A DNA stretch of 64,000 nucleotides from Bifidobacterium pseudolongum subsp. globosum (GTDB lineage Bacteria > Actinomycetota > Actinomycetes > Actinomycetales > Bifidobacteriaceae), in NCBI RefSeq assembly GCF_004155535.1, contig NZ_RYUH01000010.1:310001-374000 (forward strand). Reading direction: 5' to 3'. The notes beneath the pieces were generated by a model, which did not search any database, was not told where the DNA came from, and was given only the letters and a program-made list of their open reading frames with translations. Shown here piece by piece: positions 28,538 through 38,346 of the stretch; positions within the stretch are counted from its first letter, which is position 1, and each line of letters begins with the position of its first letter. The position numbers were made by a program, and so were the translations under genes.

Positions 28538-29487
28538 TCATTACATTGCGCGATACGCAAACAAGCACGATCTCCGAGAAGATCGACACGCTGCACGAAG
28601 AACGTGGCGAAGTGGCGCTCGGCCGTGTGCTCACCCTGCTCATCCTCACCGATGAAGACAATCTCGAAGACGCCCTGCGCTTGGCGAACGAGGCGAGCCT
28701 CGACCACCCATGCCGTGTGATCGCCATCACCCCGAGCACCCGCCGCATGACGGAGCCCGAGGAGGAGCGCACCTACCTCGACGCCGAAGTGCGCATCGGG
28801 GCCGATGCCGGCGCCGGCGAAATCATCGTCCTGCGCCCGCGCGGCGGTCTCATCCACCATCAGGACACGCTCGTCATCCCCCTGCTGGTGCCCGACGCGC
28901 CGGTCGTGGCATGGTGGCCCACCGAGGCGCCGGCCAATCCGTCGAAGGACCTCGTGGGGGCGATGGCGCACAGCCGCATCACCGACGCGATGCGCTCGTC
29001 GAACCCGCTGCGCACGATGGAGGACCTGCGCCGCAACTGGTCGCCGAAGAACGTCGACATGTCATGGACACGCCTGACCTTGTGGCGCGCCATGCTCGCC
29101 TCGCTGCTCGACCAGCCTCCGCATCTGAAGATCACGTCGGTCACGGTGTCTGGCCCCACCGCATACCTTCCGATGGACCTGCTCGCCGCATGGCTCACCC
29201 TGCAGCTCAACGTGCCGGTCTCGATTGAGCGCGAGCCGGACGCCACGGCGATCACCGGCGTGACGATGACGCGCGAGGACGGCGGTGTGCTCAGCCTGGA
29301 GCGCCGCCCCGCCGAAGACGGCATCGCCACAATCAGTGTGCCCGGGCAGTCCCCCCAGACGATCCCACTGCCGATTCGTTCGCTCGGCGATTGCCTGAGC
29401 GAGGAGCTCGGCCGCCTCTACCCCGACGAGATCTATGCGCAGGTCGTGACGCAGGGGTGGAAGAAAATCCACCCGAACGACGACTGA
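28534..29487 (+). CDS. opcA: Glucose-6-phosphate dehydrogenase assembly protein OpcA
   Basis: A 317-residue protein matching actinobacterial/cyanobacterial OpcA, an assembly or allosteric factor for Zwf. Recognisable stretches are LTLLILTDEDN near residue 40, VLRPRGGLIHHQDTLVIPLLVPDAPVVAWWP and SPKNVDMSWTRLTLWRAMLASLLDQ. ATG 28534 overlaps the zwf stop and is preceded by GGAGG inside zwf, so stoichiometric coupled expression with Zwf is likely. pgl starts ten bases after its stop. Confidence 0.94.
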   Translation: MIITLRDTQTSTISEKIDTLHEERGEVALGRVLTLLILTDEDNLEDALRLANEASLDHPCRVIAITPSTRRMTEPEEERTYLDAEVRIGADAGAGEIIVLRPRGGLIHHQDTLVIPLLVPDAPVVAWWPTEAPANPSKDLVGAMAHSRITDAMRSSNPLRTMEDLRRNWSPKNVDMSWTRLTLWRAMLASLLDQPPHLKITSVTVSGPTAYLPMDLLAAWLTLQLNVPVSIEREPDATAITGVTMTREDGGVLSLERRPAEDGIATISVPGQSPQTIPLPIRSLGDCLSEELGRLYPDEIYAQVVTQGWKKIHPNDD

Positions 29488-29497
29488 GAGGAGTACC

Positions 29498-30304
29498 ATG
29501 CACGAACGCACATTGATCGTCTATCCGAACCCGCGCCTGCTCGCGCAGGCCGTGGCGGCGCGCACGCTGCTCACGCTGAACGAGGTCCTCGGCACGCCGG
29601 GCCATGACCGGGCCGACATCGCCGTGACCGGCGGCACCGACGGCACCGCGATCCTTGAGGCGATGGCTTCCAGCGCACTGCTCGACATCGTGGATTGGTC
29701 ACGCGTGCATGTCTGGTGGGGCGACGAACGGTTCGTGGCCGCCGACAGCGACGAACGCAACGACCGCGCGGCCCGCGCCGCACTGTTCGACGCGCTCATC
29801 GCCGAGGGGCGTATGACCGATGCGCAGATCCATGCGATGCCCGCCGACGACCGCAGTGCCGAAGCGCGCGCCCATGCCACCGCCCGCGATGACGGCGAGG
29901 CGCTCGAACACGCGGCCGCACGTTACCAGCAGGAATTGCTGCACGAGCTCGGCGAGGCCGCCGCGATGGACCTCATGATGTTCGGTGTGGGCCCCGACGG
30001 CCACTTCGCCTCGTTGTTCCCCGGCCGCCCGCAGCTTGGGCTGGACGGAGACGACGTGCTGGTGACGGGCGTGCAGGATTCCCCAAAACCACCGCCGCTG
30101 CGCCTGACGATGACCGTGCCGATGATCGCCCGCAGCGCACGCGTGTGGATGTGCGGGTCGAGGCCCGGCAAGGCCGAGGCGATGGCGCACACGTTCCTGC
30201 AGAGGCGCGACACCGCGTTCCCCGGATCGTTCGCCGACGCCACGCAGGAAGTGCTGTGGATCTGCGACGGGGATTCCGCCGCGCGGATTCGACAGCGGCA
30301 GTAG
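29498..30304 (+). CDS. pgl: 6-phosphogluconolactonase
   Basis: A 268-residue enzyme hydrolysing 6-phosphogluconolactone, the Zwf product. The Pgl/NagB-like fold shows AVTGGTDGTAILEAM, VHVWWGDERFV (the conserved GDER motif) and MMFGVGPDGHFASLFPG, where the GVGxDGHxAS signature is intact. It is the third gene of the zwf-opcA-pgl operon, with GAGGAG ahead of ATG 29498. It ends just before a strong bidirectional terminator facing gnd. Confidence 0.94.
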   Translation: MHERTLIVYPNPRLLAQAVAARTLLTLNEVLGTPGHDRADIAVTGGTDGTAILEAMASSALLDIVDWSRVHVWWGDERFVAADSDERNDRAARAALFDALIAEGRMTDAQIHAMPADDRSAEARAHATARDDGEALEHAAARYQQELLHELGEAAAMDLMMFGVGPDGHFASLFPGRPQLGLDGDDVLVTGVQDSPKPPPLRLTMTVPMIARSARVWMCGSRPGKAEAMAHTFLQRRDTAFPGSFADATQEVLWICDGDSAARIRQRQ

Positions 30305-30338
30305 ACATCCGTGCACGCGGCTGCATCGCGTACACCAG

Positions 30339-30399
30339 CCAAAAACCGCTTGTGGGCGGCCGCTCCTCGATGGAGTGGCCGCCCACAAGCGGTTTTTGG
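30339..30399. terminator. Bidirectional Rho-independent terminator between pgl and gnd
   Basis: CCAAAAACCGCTTGTGGGCG continues to 30366 and pairs with the mirror arm 30372-30399 ending CGGTTTTTGG. That is about 28 pairs with one G-T wobble and a five-base loop. The A and T tracts at the two ends serve transcripts of either direction. Confidence 0.92.
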
Positions 30400-30416
30400 G
30401 TCGCTACATCAGGGCC

Positions 30417-31871
30417 TCACTTCGAGGTCTGGATCTCCTCCTGCCCCGGTTCGGCCCACAGGATGTGGAACGAACCCGGCTCATCGACACGCTGGTAGGT
30501 GTGCGCGCCGAACAGATCGCGCTGGCCTTGGATCAGCGAGGCCGGCAGGCGCGTCGAACGCAATCCGTCGAAGTAGGCGAGCGACGACGCGAACACCGGG
30601 TCCGGAATGCCGTGCGCAGCGCACGTGGCCACAATGCGGCGCCATGAGGCTTCGCATTCCTCGATGGCCTTCTTGAAATACGGCGCGAACAGCAGTGAGA
30701 CATCGGCCTGCCCGGTCTCGAACGATTCCGAGATGCGGTCGAGGAACTCGGCGCGGATGATGCAGCCGGCGCGCCAGATGCGCGCGACCGCCGCCAGATC
30801 GATATGCCAGTCGTACATCTTGCCGGCGGCGGTGATCTCATTGAACCCTTGCGCGTAGGCGATGATCTTCGAGGCGTACAGCGCATGGCGGATGTCGTCG
30901 ATGAACGCCTTGCGTTCGTCGTCGTCCAATTCGATCAACGCCTGCGGGCCGGCGAAATGCTGCTTCGCGGCTTCGTCACGCAGCTCGGTCTCCGAAGACA
31001 GTCCCCGGGCGAACACGGCTTCGGCGATGCCGGTGACCGGCACGCCGAGCATGAGGGCCGTCTGCACGGTCCACGTGCCGGTGCCCTTCATGCCGGCATG
31101 GTCGAGGATCACATCGACAAGCGGCTGGCCGGTCTTCTTGTCTTTCTTGTGCAGCACTTCAGCGGTGATCTCGATGAGGTACGAGTTGAGTTCGGTGCCG
31201 TTCCACTCCTGGAACACGTCGCCGATCTGGTCCGGGCTCATGCCCAGGCCGCGGCGCATGAGGTCGTAGCTTTCGGCGATGAGCTGCATGTCCGAATATT
31301 CGATGCCGTTGTGCACCATCTTCACGAAATGGCCGGCGCCATTGGGGCCGATGTGCGTGACGCAGGGTTCACCTTCGGCCTTGGCCGCGATGGATTCGAG
31401 GATCGGCTTGAGGCGCTCCCACGACTCATCGCTGCCACCGGGCATGAGGGACGGCCCGAGCAGCGCGCCCTCCTCGCCGCCGGAGACGCCCATGCCCACG
31501 AAATGGATGCCGCGGGCGCTCATCTCCTTCTCACGGCGGATCGTGTCCTGATAGAACGCGTTGCCGCCGTCGACGATGATGTCACCGGGCTCCATGAGGT
31601 CGGCGAGCTCGTTGATCACATCATCGGTCGGCTCGCCGGCCTTGACCATGATGATCGCCGTGCGCGGACGCTCGAGCGACGCCACGAATTCCTGGACCGT
31701 CTTGGCCGGGTAGAACGTGCCTTCATCACCATAATTGTCGATGAGGTGCTCAGTTCGTGCATAGGACCGGTTGAACACAGCCACCTTGTTGCCATGCCGG
31801 GCAAGATTCCTTGCCAGGCTCGCGCCCATGGCGGCCAATCCGACCACGCCTACGTTCGCTTGTGCAGTCAT
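30417..31871 (-). CDS. gnd: 6-phosphogluconate dehydrogenase (decarboxylating)
   Basis: A 484-residue enzyme that oxidatively decarboxylates 6-phosphogluconate to ribulose 5-phosphate, completing the oxidative pentose phosphate path encoded convergently. Motifs are the Rossmann GLAAMGASLARNLARHG, IIVDGGNAF, the substrate loop GVSGGEEGALLGPSLMPGG, and HIGPNGAGHFVKMVHNGIEY with the catalytic Lys and Asn. Start ATG 31871 follows GGAGGAATGGC; the upstream frame extension adds residues without a ribosome site. Length fits the long (470-490 residue) homodimeric class. Confidence 0.97.
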   Translation of the reverse strand: MTAQANVGVVGLAAMGASLARNLARHGNKVAVFNRSYARTEHLIDNYGDEGTFYPAKTVQEFVASLERPRTAIIMVKAGEPTDDVINELADLMEPGDIIVDGGNAFYQDTIRREKEMSARGIHFVGMGVSGGEEGALLGPSLMPGGSDESWERLKPILESIAAKAEGEPCVTHIGPNGAGHFVKMVHNGIEYSDMQLIAESYDLMRRGLGMSPDQIGDVFQEWNGTELNSYLIEITAEVLHKKDKKTGQPLVDVILDHAGMKGTGTWTVQTALMLGVPVTGIAEAVFARGLSSETELRDEAAKQHFAGPQALIELDDDERKAFIDDIRHALYASKIIAYAQGFNEITAAGKMYDWHIDLAAVARIWRAGCIIRAEFLDRISESFETGQADVSLLFAPYFKKAIEECEASWRRIVATCAAHGIPDPVFASSLAYFDGLRSTRLPASLIQGQRDLFGAHTYQRVDEPGSFHILWAEPGQEEIQTSK

Positions 31872-31976
31872 GCCATTCCTCCACATCGTATACAACAGTT
31901 TCCGTGCCCATTCTAACGGGTCGAGCGCCGAACGTGTCAGGTATCCGCGCATGGCCATAATTCGCGCAACGCATGC

Positions 31977-32672
31977 TCACATGGCAAGCGGCAGCACCGC
32001 GCGCGTCGTGAAGACCCGCGCCTGTGTGCCGGCCAGCACAAGCGCCTGGCCATTGCGCAGCGGCACAAAGCGCGGATCTGCGGCATGTGCACGTACGATG
32101 CGTGCGGCCTCGCGCCCCAACGCCAGCCCGTGCACATGCGGCACCACCCGGTATGCACTGAGCGCGAGACCAGGCACGGGCACCGTCGATTCCCCCGCTA
32201 TCGCGGGCCGCTCGTCCATCGGCGCGATGTAGTCAATCGACGGCGCAGCCGCCACGGCGCCGGCGGACTCCCCCAGATACGGCACGCCCTGTGCCACGCG
32301 CTCGCGGATGATGCCGGCCGCCCCACTCGACTGCAGGCAGTGCATGAGGTAGAACGTGTTGCCGCCGCACACGTAGAACACGCCAGCGCGGCGTAATTCG
32401 TCATGGATGCGCCAACGGCGCGCATCGGTCAGGTCGACCACATGCACGTCCACGCCCAAGGCACGCCACCACCAGTGCATCAGACGGTTCGCCACACCGT
32501 AGTCGGCCGCATAGCTCGCGGTTGGGATGAACGCCATGCGCCGGCACCCCAAGTCGGGGATGAGCCGGCGGATGACCGGCGTCATGCCGACGAGCGACGA
32601 CATGAGGAAGAGCCGGCGCGCACGACCATGCGCATGAGGGTCGGCGCCACCCCAATCGTCTGCGTATGCCAT
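31977..32672 (-). CDS. Peptidase S51 family protein (peptidase E-like)
   Basis: A 231-residue protein of the S51 dipeptidase E / class I glutamine-amidotransferase-like fold. It shows SSLVGMTPVIRRL, IPTASYAADYG, the conserved YVCGGNTFYLMH, and the nucleophile elbow YLGESAGAVAAAPSIDY with the Ser of GxSAG. A late His (VVPHVHG) could complete the triad. Peptidase E cleaves Asp-X dipeptides, but many homologues have other or unknown substrates. The start was set at ATG 32672, with GGGGCGGGG upstream; the frame can extend to 32783. It is divergent from brnQ. Confidence 0.8.
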   Translation of the reverse strand: MAYADDWGGADPHAHGRARRLFLMSSLVGMTPVIRRLIPDLGCRRMAFIPTASYAADYGVANRLMHWWWRALGVDVHVVDLTDARRWRIHDELRRAGVFYVCGGNTFYLMHCLQSSGAAGIIRERVAQGVPYLGESAGAVAAAPSIDYIAPMDERPAIAGESTVPVPGLALSAYRVVPHVHGLALGREAARIVRAHAADPRFVPLRNGQALVLAGTQARVFTTRAVLPLAM

Positions 32673-32850
32673 GCCCCGCCCCGGTCCGTTGTGCTGATGG
32701 GTCACATCCGTTAATGTGCCTGCACACAGTGTATGCCGCACAAGGCGAACCGCACCACCATACAGGGTGGCATTTGCCCCCACCGCGCAACCCCAGTGTG
32801 CCGGATGCGGGGCGGCGGTACCCTAGTCCACAGCTTTACCCATACGACAC

Positions 32851-34347
32851 ATGAGGACACCACCGGCAATGGCATCGCTTACCCCATCTCAGCACACGCA
32901 CACCGACGACCCCGCGCACGAAACACCCACCGCTGTGGCACAAGATCTTGCGCAGAGCCGCGAATCCGGATTGGCTCAGGCGCCGGAGTGTGAGCGCACC
33001 CAGCTGACCGGCAGACAGCGATTCGTCGTGGCCGTCACGTTCTTCTCGATGTTCTTCGGCGCCGGCAATCTCATCTTCCCGCCGCTCGTCGGCGCGTTGA
33101 GCGGCCACGCGGCGGTGCCCGCACTGGTCGGCTTCACCATCTCGGCGGTCGGCCTGCCAATCCTCGGGGTGATTGTGGTGGCCCGTGCCGGTGGGTTCGC
33201 GCATCTTTCGGCGCGCGTCTCCCGCCACTTCTCACTCATCCTCGGCGTGGCGATCATGCTCACGATCGGCCCGCTGTTCGCGATTCCACGCACGGCGTCG
33301 ACCTCGTTCGAGATGGCGGTCGTGCCGTTTCTGCCCAGTGGCGCGCGCCCATGGGCGCAATTCGCCTATTCCGTGGTGTTCTTCGCCCTCGCGTTTGTGG
33401 TGGCCCAGCATCCTGACCGTTTGACCGCCGTGCTCGGCCGGATCATGGGGCCGATCCTGCTGGTCATGATCGCCGCGCTGTTCGTGGCGTGCCTTGTGGT
33501 GCCGCACGGTCCGTTCACCGCACCGATCGGCGTCTACAAGCACGACCAGCTCATTCAGGGATTCCTTGACGGCTACCAGACGATGGACCTGATCGCGGCA
33601 TTGTATTTCGGCATCGTCATCTCGGCGAACATCAAGGAGCTTGGTGTGCGTGACGAATCACGCAACCGGGCGGAGACCGGCATCGGCGGCCTATGGACCG
33701 GCGCCATGCTCATCATCGTGTACGGCGTGTTGGGATTCGTGGGCGCCGTGTCCGAGACCTTCCACGCCATCGACCCCACGACCGATACGGGCGCCACCGT
33801 GCTGACGAACCTCACGTCGCACGCATTCGGCCCGGTCGGTCTCGCCTTCATCGGCATCGTCTTCGTCATCGCATGCTTCAACGTGTGCACCGGCCTCATC
33901 TCCACCTGCAGCTCGTACTTCCACACCACGTTTCCCCGTATGGCCGGCCACCGTGTCAGCTACCGCGTATGGAGCCTCGTGTTCACGCTGATCAGCTTGG
34001 CCATCGCCAACATCGGCCTGAGCGCCATCATCGCGCTTTCGGTGCCGGTACTGGAGTTCCTCTACCCCATCGCAATCGTGCTCGTGGCGCTGGCGCTGTT
34101 CGGCCGCGTCTTCACGCAACGCTTCCCACGCGCCTATCTGTGGACCGTTCTGGGCGCCGGCATCGTCAGTGGCGCCAACGCCATCCGCGGATTGGCCGCG
34201 GTGTTCGGCGCACATCTCGAATGGCTCGACCGCGCGTGCGCGCTGTTGCCCCTGCAGCAGGTGACACTGGGATGGCTCGCGCCTGCTGCAGTGGGTCTGG
34301 TCATCGGCATCGCCATCAGCATCGCCGAACGCCGGCGCGCACGCTGA
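32851..34347 (+). CDS. brnQ: Branched-chain amino acid transport system carrier protein
   Basis: A 498-residue LIVCS-family symporter with about 12 helices, importing Leu, Ile and Val with Na+ or H+. Family marks are FSMFFGAGNLIFPPLVG near residue 65 and IGPLFAIPRTASTSFEMAV. The polar N-terminal ~55 residues are longer than usual. ATG 32869 is an alternative start and the ribosome site is weak for both. The 178-base divergent region to the peptidase gene presumably holds both promoters. I see no confident -35/-10 pair there. Confidence 0.93.
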   Translation: MRTPPAMASLTPSQHTHTDDPAHETPTAVAQDLAQSRESGLAQAPECERTQLTGRQRFVVAVTFFSMFFGAGNLIFPPLVGALSGHAAVPALVGFTISAVGLPILGVIVVARAGGFAHLSARVSRHFSLILGVAIMLTIGPLFAIPRTASTSFEMAVVPFLPSGARPWAQFAYSVVFFALAFVVAQHPDRLTAVLGRIMGPILLVMIAALFVACLVVPHGPFTAPIGVYKHDQLIQGFLDGYQTMDLIAALYFGIVISANIKELGVRDESRNRAETGIGGLWTGAMLIIVYGVLGFVGAVSETFHAIDPTTDTGATVLTNLTSHAFGPVGLAFIGIVFVIACFNVCTGLISTCSSYFHTTFPRMAGHRVSYRVWSLVFTLISLAIANIGLSAIIALSVPVLEFLYPIAIVLVALALFGRVFTQRFPRAYLWTVLGAGIVSGANAIRGLAAVFGAHLEWLDRACALLPLQQVTLGWLAPAAVGLVIGIAISIAERRRAR

Positions 34348-34368
34348 CTCGGCCGGCGCTGGCGTGGC

Positions 34369-35373
34369 TCAGGCCTCGGATTGGTCGCGAATCCGCGCGT
34401 CCAGGGCCTCCACCAGATCGCCATAGCCTTCACTGGCCATCCGGTCGCGTGGCACAAAACGCAGCGACGCCGAATTCATGCAGTACCGCAGACCGCCGCG
34501 CTCTCGTGGACCGTCCGAGAACACATGGCCTAGGTGGCTGTTGGAACCCGTCGCGCGCACTTCGAGACGCGGGTGCATCGGCAGGCTGTGGTCTTCGACC
34601 TCACGCACCGACGCGCGGTCGATCGGCGCGCTGAATGCCGGCCATCCGCATCCGGAATCGAATTTGTCGGTCGAGAAGAACAACGGCTCGCCACTGACGC
34701 GGTCCACATAGATGCCCGGTTCGAACACACGGTCGTATTCGTTGCGGAACGGCGCCTCTGTGGCGGCGTGCTGCGTGACTTCATACTGTTCGGGAGTCAG
34801 GCACCAGATACGTTCGATGTAGCGTTGGCGCTCACGCATATGGTTGATCACATCCACCGGAATATGGCAATAACCACCCGGATTGACGAGTAGATAATCC
34901 TGATGCTCGGGCTCCGCAGGTGTGAAGTTGCGCAACCGCTCCACTTCCACAGCCGGTTCGTGGCCGGCACGTTGCGCGAGCTGCGCCAGCGCCTCCTCAT
35001 ACACCACACGTTGTTCGGCGGCGCGCTCACCGGCCGGATACAGGCCGGAACGGTACTGCGCACCGACGTCGTTGCCTTGGCGGTCGACGCTGAACGGGTC
35101 GATGATGTCCAGAAACAGCAGCGTCAACGTCCGCAGGCTCACGCGCTCCGGGTCATAGGCAACGCGCACCGTCTCCACGGCACCCGTTGCGCCGGAACAC
35201 ACCTGCCGGTATGTGGGATTGGGCGTGTTGGATTGCGCATACCCCACGGTCGTGTCGGTGACGCCGTCGACGTTCTGCATGGCACGTTCAAGCCCCCAGA
35301 AACAGCCGCCGGCCATATATGCCACATGTGCTTCGGCGGCCGGCTCCGCATCATGCGCGGCCATGGCGCTCAC
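34369..35373 (-). CDS. msrAB: Bifunctional peptide methionine sulfoxide reductase MsrA-MsrB
   Basis: A 334-residue fusion repairing both S- and R-methionine sulfoxides. The MsrA domain (about residues 15-175) has the catalytic GGCFWG with C24. The MsrB domain (about 195-325) has [20 protein letters not shown] and the catalytic [11 protein letters not shown] with C298. The two CxxC pairs that bind zinc in many MsrB proteins are absent ([11 protein letters not shown] and [12 protein letters not shown] occupy those places), so it belongs to the zinc-free type. There is no signal peptide, so it is cytoplasmic. Its ATG overlaps the stop of the copper ATPase gene by four bases, indicating coupled translation with copper export. 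Confidence 0.95.
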   Translation of the reverse strand: MSAMAAHDAEPAAEAHVAYMAGGCFWGLERAMQNVDGVTDTTVGYAQSNTPNPTYRQVCSGATGAVETVRVAYDPERVSLRTLTLLFLDIIDPFSVDRQGNDVGAQYRSGLYPAGERAAEQRVVYEEALAQLAQRAGHEPAVEVERLRNFTPAEPEHQDYLLVNPGGYCHIPVDVINHMRERQRYIERIWCLTPEQYEVTQHAATEAPFRNEYDRVFEPGIYVDRVSGEPLFFSTDKFDSGCGWPAFSAPIDRASVREVEDHSLPMHPRLEVRATGSNSHLGHVFSDGPRERGGLRYCMNSASLRFVPRDRMASEGYGDLVEALDARIRDQSEA

Positions 35374-38138
35374 GCCTCGTCCGCGTACTTCGCGGGGTCC
35401 TGATCAAAGACCTCGGCGCAGTGGGGGTTGCAGAAATAGATGGTTTTGCCGTGGAAGACGCGTGTGTCAGCCGCGTGCTCCGGATCGACGACCATGCCGC
35501 AGACCGGATCGATTGCCTCATGCACATCGTTCATGGTATGTCCTTTCGTTGTGGCGGTGTTGTCTGCCGCCGGCTTGGCGAGCGCCTGCTCGTCGATGGT
35601 GATGGGCGCAAGGCGCCCTGTGGTATGTCTAGGCTTAGCACGGGTCGGGTCGAAGGCATGCAGCCGGTTAGCGTTGAGCACAACCGAGAGCGAGGAGAAC
35701 GCCATCGCCGCGCCGGCGATCATCGGACTGAGCAGGATGTGCCACGCGGGATACAGCACACCGGCGGCCACGGGGATGCCGAGCCCGTTGTACCCCAGCG
35801 CGAAGCCGAGGTTTTCCCGGATGTTGCGCAGGGTGGCGCGTGAGAGGTCCCATGCGGTCACCACCGCCATCGGCGAACCGTGCATGAGGGTGATGTCGGC
35901 GGATTCCATGGCCACATCGGTGCCGGTGCCCATCGCCATGCCCACATCCGCGCGCACAAGGGCAGGAGCGTCGTTGATGCCGTCGCCCACCATGGCCACC
36001 ACATGCCCTTGGTCCTGCACCATGCGAATCACCTGCTCCTTGGCTTGTGGAGCCACATTGGCCACCACAGTGCTCATGCCGACCTGATGCGCGATGGCAT
36101 AGGCGGTTGTGGCGTTGTCACCGGTGAGCATGACCGTCTGCACGCCGCGCGCGTGCAGCGCCGCGATGGCTTCGTGTGCGTCCGGTTTGACGGTGTCGGC
36201 CACGGCGAGCACCGCCACAAGGGAGCCATCGATGGCGGCCAGTACCGGCGTGGCGCCTGCGGCGGCGAACCGTTCCATAATCCCGTGTGCGTCGTCCATC
36301 TGCTGCGCGGGTATGGCGCCGTCAAGCAACGCGGCGTTGCCCACACGCACGGCGTGGCCCCGCACAGTGGCCAGCACGCCCTGACCGGGCACACTGGTGA
36401 ATGCGCTGGCGTCGGGCAAGTCAAGGCTCCGGGCGCAGGCGGCCTCCACGACGGCTTGGGCGAGGGGGTGTTCCGAGCGTGCCTCCGCCGCCGCAATGAG
36501 CGCGAATGCGGCGTCATCGAGCGGTGTGCCTGTACCGTCCGCGCCATCTGCGCCGCAGTATGCCACTGCATGCGTGAGTGAAGGATGCCCTGCGGTGATG
36601 GTGCCGGTCTTGTCGAATACCACCACATCCACGGCGGCGGTGCGTTCCAACGCCTGGGCGTTGCGGTACAGCACGCCGTATTGCGCGCCCTTGCCGGTAG
36701 CGATTGTGATCGACAACGGCGTGGCCAGGCCCAACGCGCATGGGCATGCGATCACCAGCACGCAGATCGCACAGATGATGCCGTAGGCGGGCTGACCAAT
36801 AGGACCCCACAGGCGCCATGCCACAAAGGTCCACAGTGCGATCAGCACCACGGCTGGCACGAACACGGCGGCCACACGGTCCGCGATGCGTTGGATCGGC
36901 GCCTTCGACGTCTGCGCCGTCTTGACGAGCGTGATGATCTGCGCGAGCGTCGTGTCGGCGCCCACACGTGTGGCACGGTAGCGGATCGCACCGGTCGTGT
37001 TGACGGTCGCGCCAATGACCTCGCTCCCCGCATGCTTGGTGACCGGCATCGACTCGCCCGTGACCATCGATTCATCCACGGCGGTCGCGCCATCGGTCAC
37101 CACACCATCCACGGGTATGCGCTCCCCAGGCCGAATCTCCACAATGTCGCCAACGTGCACGTCGTCGGTCGGCACATCGACCACTGCGCCGCCGCGCACC
37201 ACATGCGCCGTGTCGGGGCGCAGCCCGATGAGCGCGCGGATCGCCGCGCCTGTGCCGGCACGCGCGCGCGTCTCCAGCAGCTGCCCCAGAATCATCAGCG
37301 TGATGATCACGCCGACGGCCTCGTAGTATGGCTCGCGCGCGCCCCGCGGCAACAGGCCCGGCCAGAACGTGACGACGAGTGAATAGGCGAACGCGGCGAC
37401 CGTGCCGACCGAGACGAGCGAATTCATCTCGGGCGCCCGGTGTGCCAACGCCATCCAACCGGTGCGGTGCACCGGCCAGCCGCAATAGCACATGACCGGC
37501 AGCGCGAGCGCCAACTGCAGCCACGGACTGGTGACCCACGCGGGCAGCGTGCTGTGGAACCACGCGCCGACTGCGGGAATCATCGGCAGCATCGCCACCA
37601 GCAGCAACGGCACGGTACATGCCACGCCGACGATGAGCCTACGGGTGAGCTCATGCGCCTCATGCGCGCGCTCGTCGTCCTCCGCCTGTTGCGCGGCGCG
37701 GATCTGCTCGGGCCCCTGCAGCACACCCGTTGCCTGCGACGGTGTCTGTACGCCCTGTGCTTCGTCACCGGAACCGGTGACGCGCAGTTCGCCGTGGAGC
37801 ATGTTCATACCGCACGCGAACGGATAAGTGCCTGGAGCGAGCGCCGGCAGCATGAGCTGCGTGGTGTCGAACGCGGGCAGCGCACGGTCGATGCCCAGGT
37901 CGGGGAACACGACGTGCGACGAGCATTCACCGCTTTCCTGCCGGTCGAAGTCGAGGCGGATGGGACTGCCCGCAGGCACCTGCACGACCGCCGGCTCATA
38001 ACCGCCCTTCACTGTGATGTGCGCAGTCTGCACGCCGTGGTCCTCCACCGACTGCGCGGCGCGGCGGGGCGCGAAGAAGAACCACACGAGCGCCGCACTG
38101 AGCAGCACCGCCACCACGACGATGATGACATTGATCAC
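35370..38138 (-). CDS. copA: Copper-type P1B ATPase fused to an N-terminal cupredoxin-like domain and a C-terminal YHS domain
   Basis: A 922-residue fusion. It starts with one helix (residues ~2-22) and a cupredoxin-like domain (~35-120) holding likely copper ligands Cys, His, Cys and Met ([20 protein letters not shown]). The P1B ATPase follows: eight helices, [12 protein letters not shown] at 465-467, the phosphorylated Asp 509 in [14 protein letters not shown] and [10 protein letters not shown]. The usual N-terminal CxxC heavy-metal domain is missing, and the cupredoxin module replaces it. Residues 869-922 form a YHS domain (DPVCGMVV...[11 protein letters not shown]). The start is GTG 38138 with GGAGGT. 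CPC and YNGLG/MxxSS helices point to Cu(I) export. MsrAB follows, coupled. Confidence 0.93.
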   Translation of the reverse strand: MINVIIVVVAVLLSAALVWFFFAPRRAAQSVEDHGVQTAHITVKGGYEPAVVQVPAGSPIRLDFDRQESGECSSHVVFPDLGIDRALPAFDTTQLMLPALAPGTYPFACGMNMLHGELRVTGSGDEAQGVQTPSQATGVLQGPEQIRAAQQAEDDERAHEAHELTRRLIVGVACTVPLLLVAMLPMIPAVGAWFHSTLPAWVTSPWLQLALALPVMCYCGWPVHRTGWMALAHRAPEMNSLVSVGTVAAFAYSLVVTFWPGLLPRGAREPYYEAVGVIITLMILGQLLETRARAGTGAAIRALIGLRPDTAHVVRGGAVVDVPTDDVHVGDIVEIRPGERIPVDGVVTDGATAVDESMVTGESMPVTKHAGSEVIGATVNTTGAIRYRATRVGADTTLAQIITLVKTAQTSKAPIQRIADRVAAVFVPAVVLIALWTFVAWRLWGPIGQPAYGIICAICVLVIACPCALGLATPLSITIATGKGAQYGVLYRNAQALERTAAVDVVVFDKTGTITAGHPSLTHAVAYCGADGADGTGTPLDDAAFALIAAAEARSEHPLAQAVVEAACARSLDLPDASAFTSVPGQGVLATVRGHAVRVGNAALLDGAIPAQQMDDAHGIMERFAAAGATPVLAAIDGSLVAVLAVADTVKPDAHEAIAALHARGVQTVMLTGDNATTAYAIAHQVGMSTVVANVAPQAKEQVIRMVQDQGHVVAMVGDGINDAPALVRADVGMAMGTGTDVAMESADITLMHGSPMAVVTAWDLSRATLRNIRENLGFALGYNGLGIPVAAGVLYPAWHILLSPMIAGAAMAFSSLSVVLNANRLHAFDPTRAKPRHTTGRLAPITIDEQALAKPAADNTATTKGHTMNDVHEAIDPVCGMVVDPEHAADTRVFHGKTIYFCNPHCAEVFDQDPAKYADEA
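35532..35553 (-). promoter_or_regulatory. Internal ribosome-binding site and ATG before the YHS domain
   Basis: On the minus strand AAAGGACATACC precedes ATG (35534-35532), which is in frame with the copper ATPase and begins [14 protein letters not shown]. Initiation here would make a separate 54-residue YHS protein. The site is as good as those of neighbouring genes, so a dual product is plausible but unproven. Confidence 0.5.
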
Positions 38139-38346
38139 CAGTCACCTCCTGTTGCACCGTGCACATCACGCGCACGTCTTGCATGCTTCTTCTTGGTACA
38201 GCAGCGCGGGCGCACCCTGTATTCCACGCCCGCGTGTTGCCTGTGCCACGCCTGGACGTCGCCGTGCAGCTGAAAACCGCCGGCGCACCGCATGCACTGG
38301 CTACGCTGGTGCATGGAACCAGCCGAACCATGAAGGAGGCACCACC

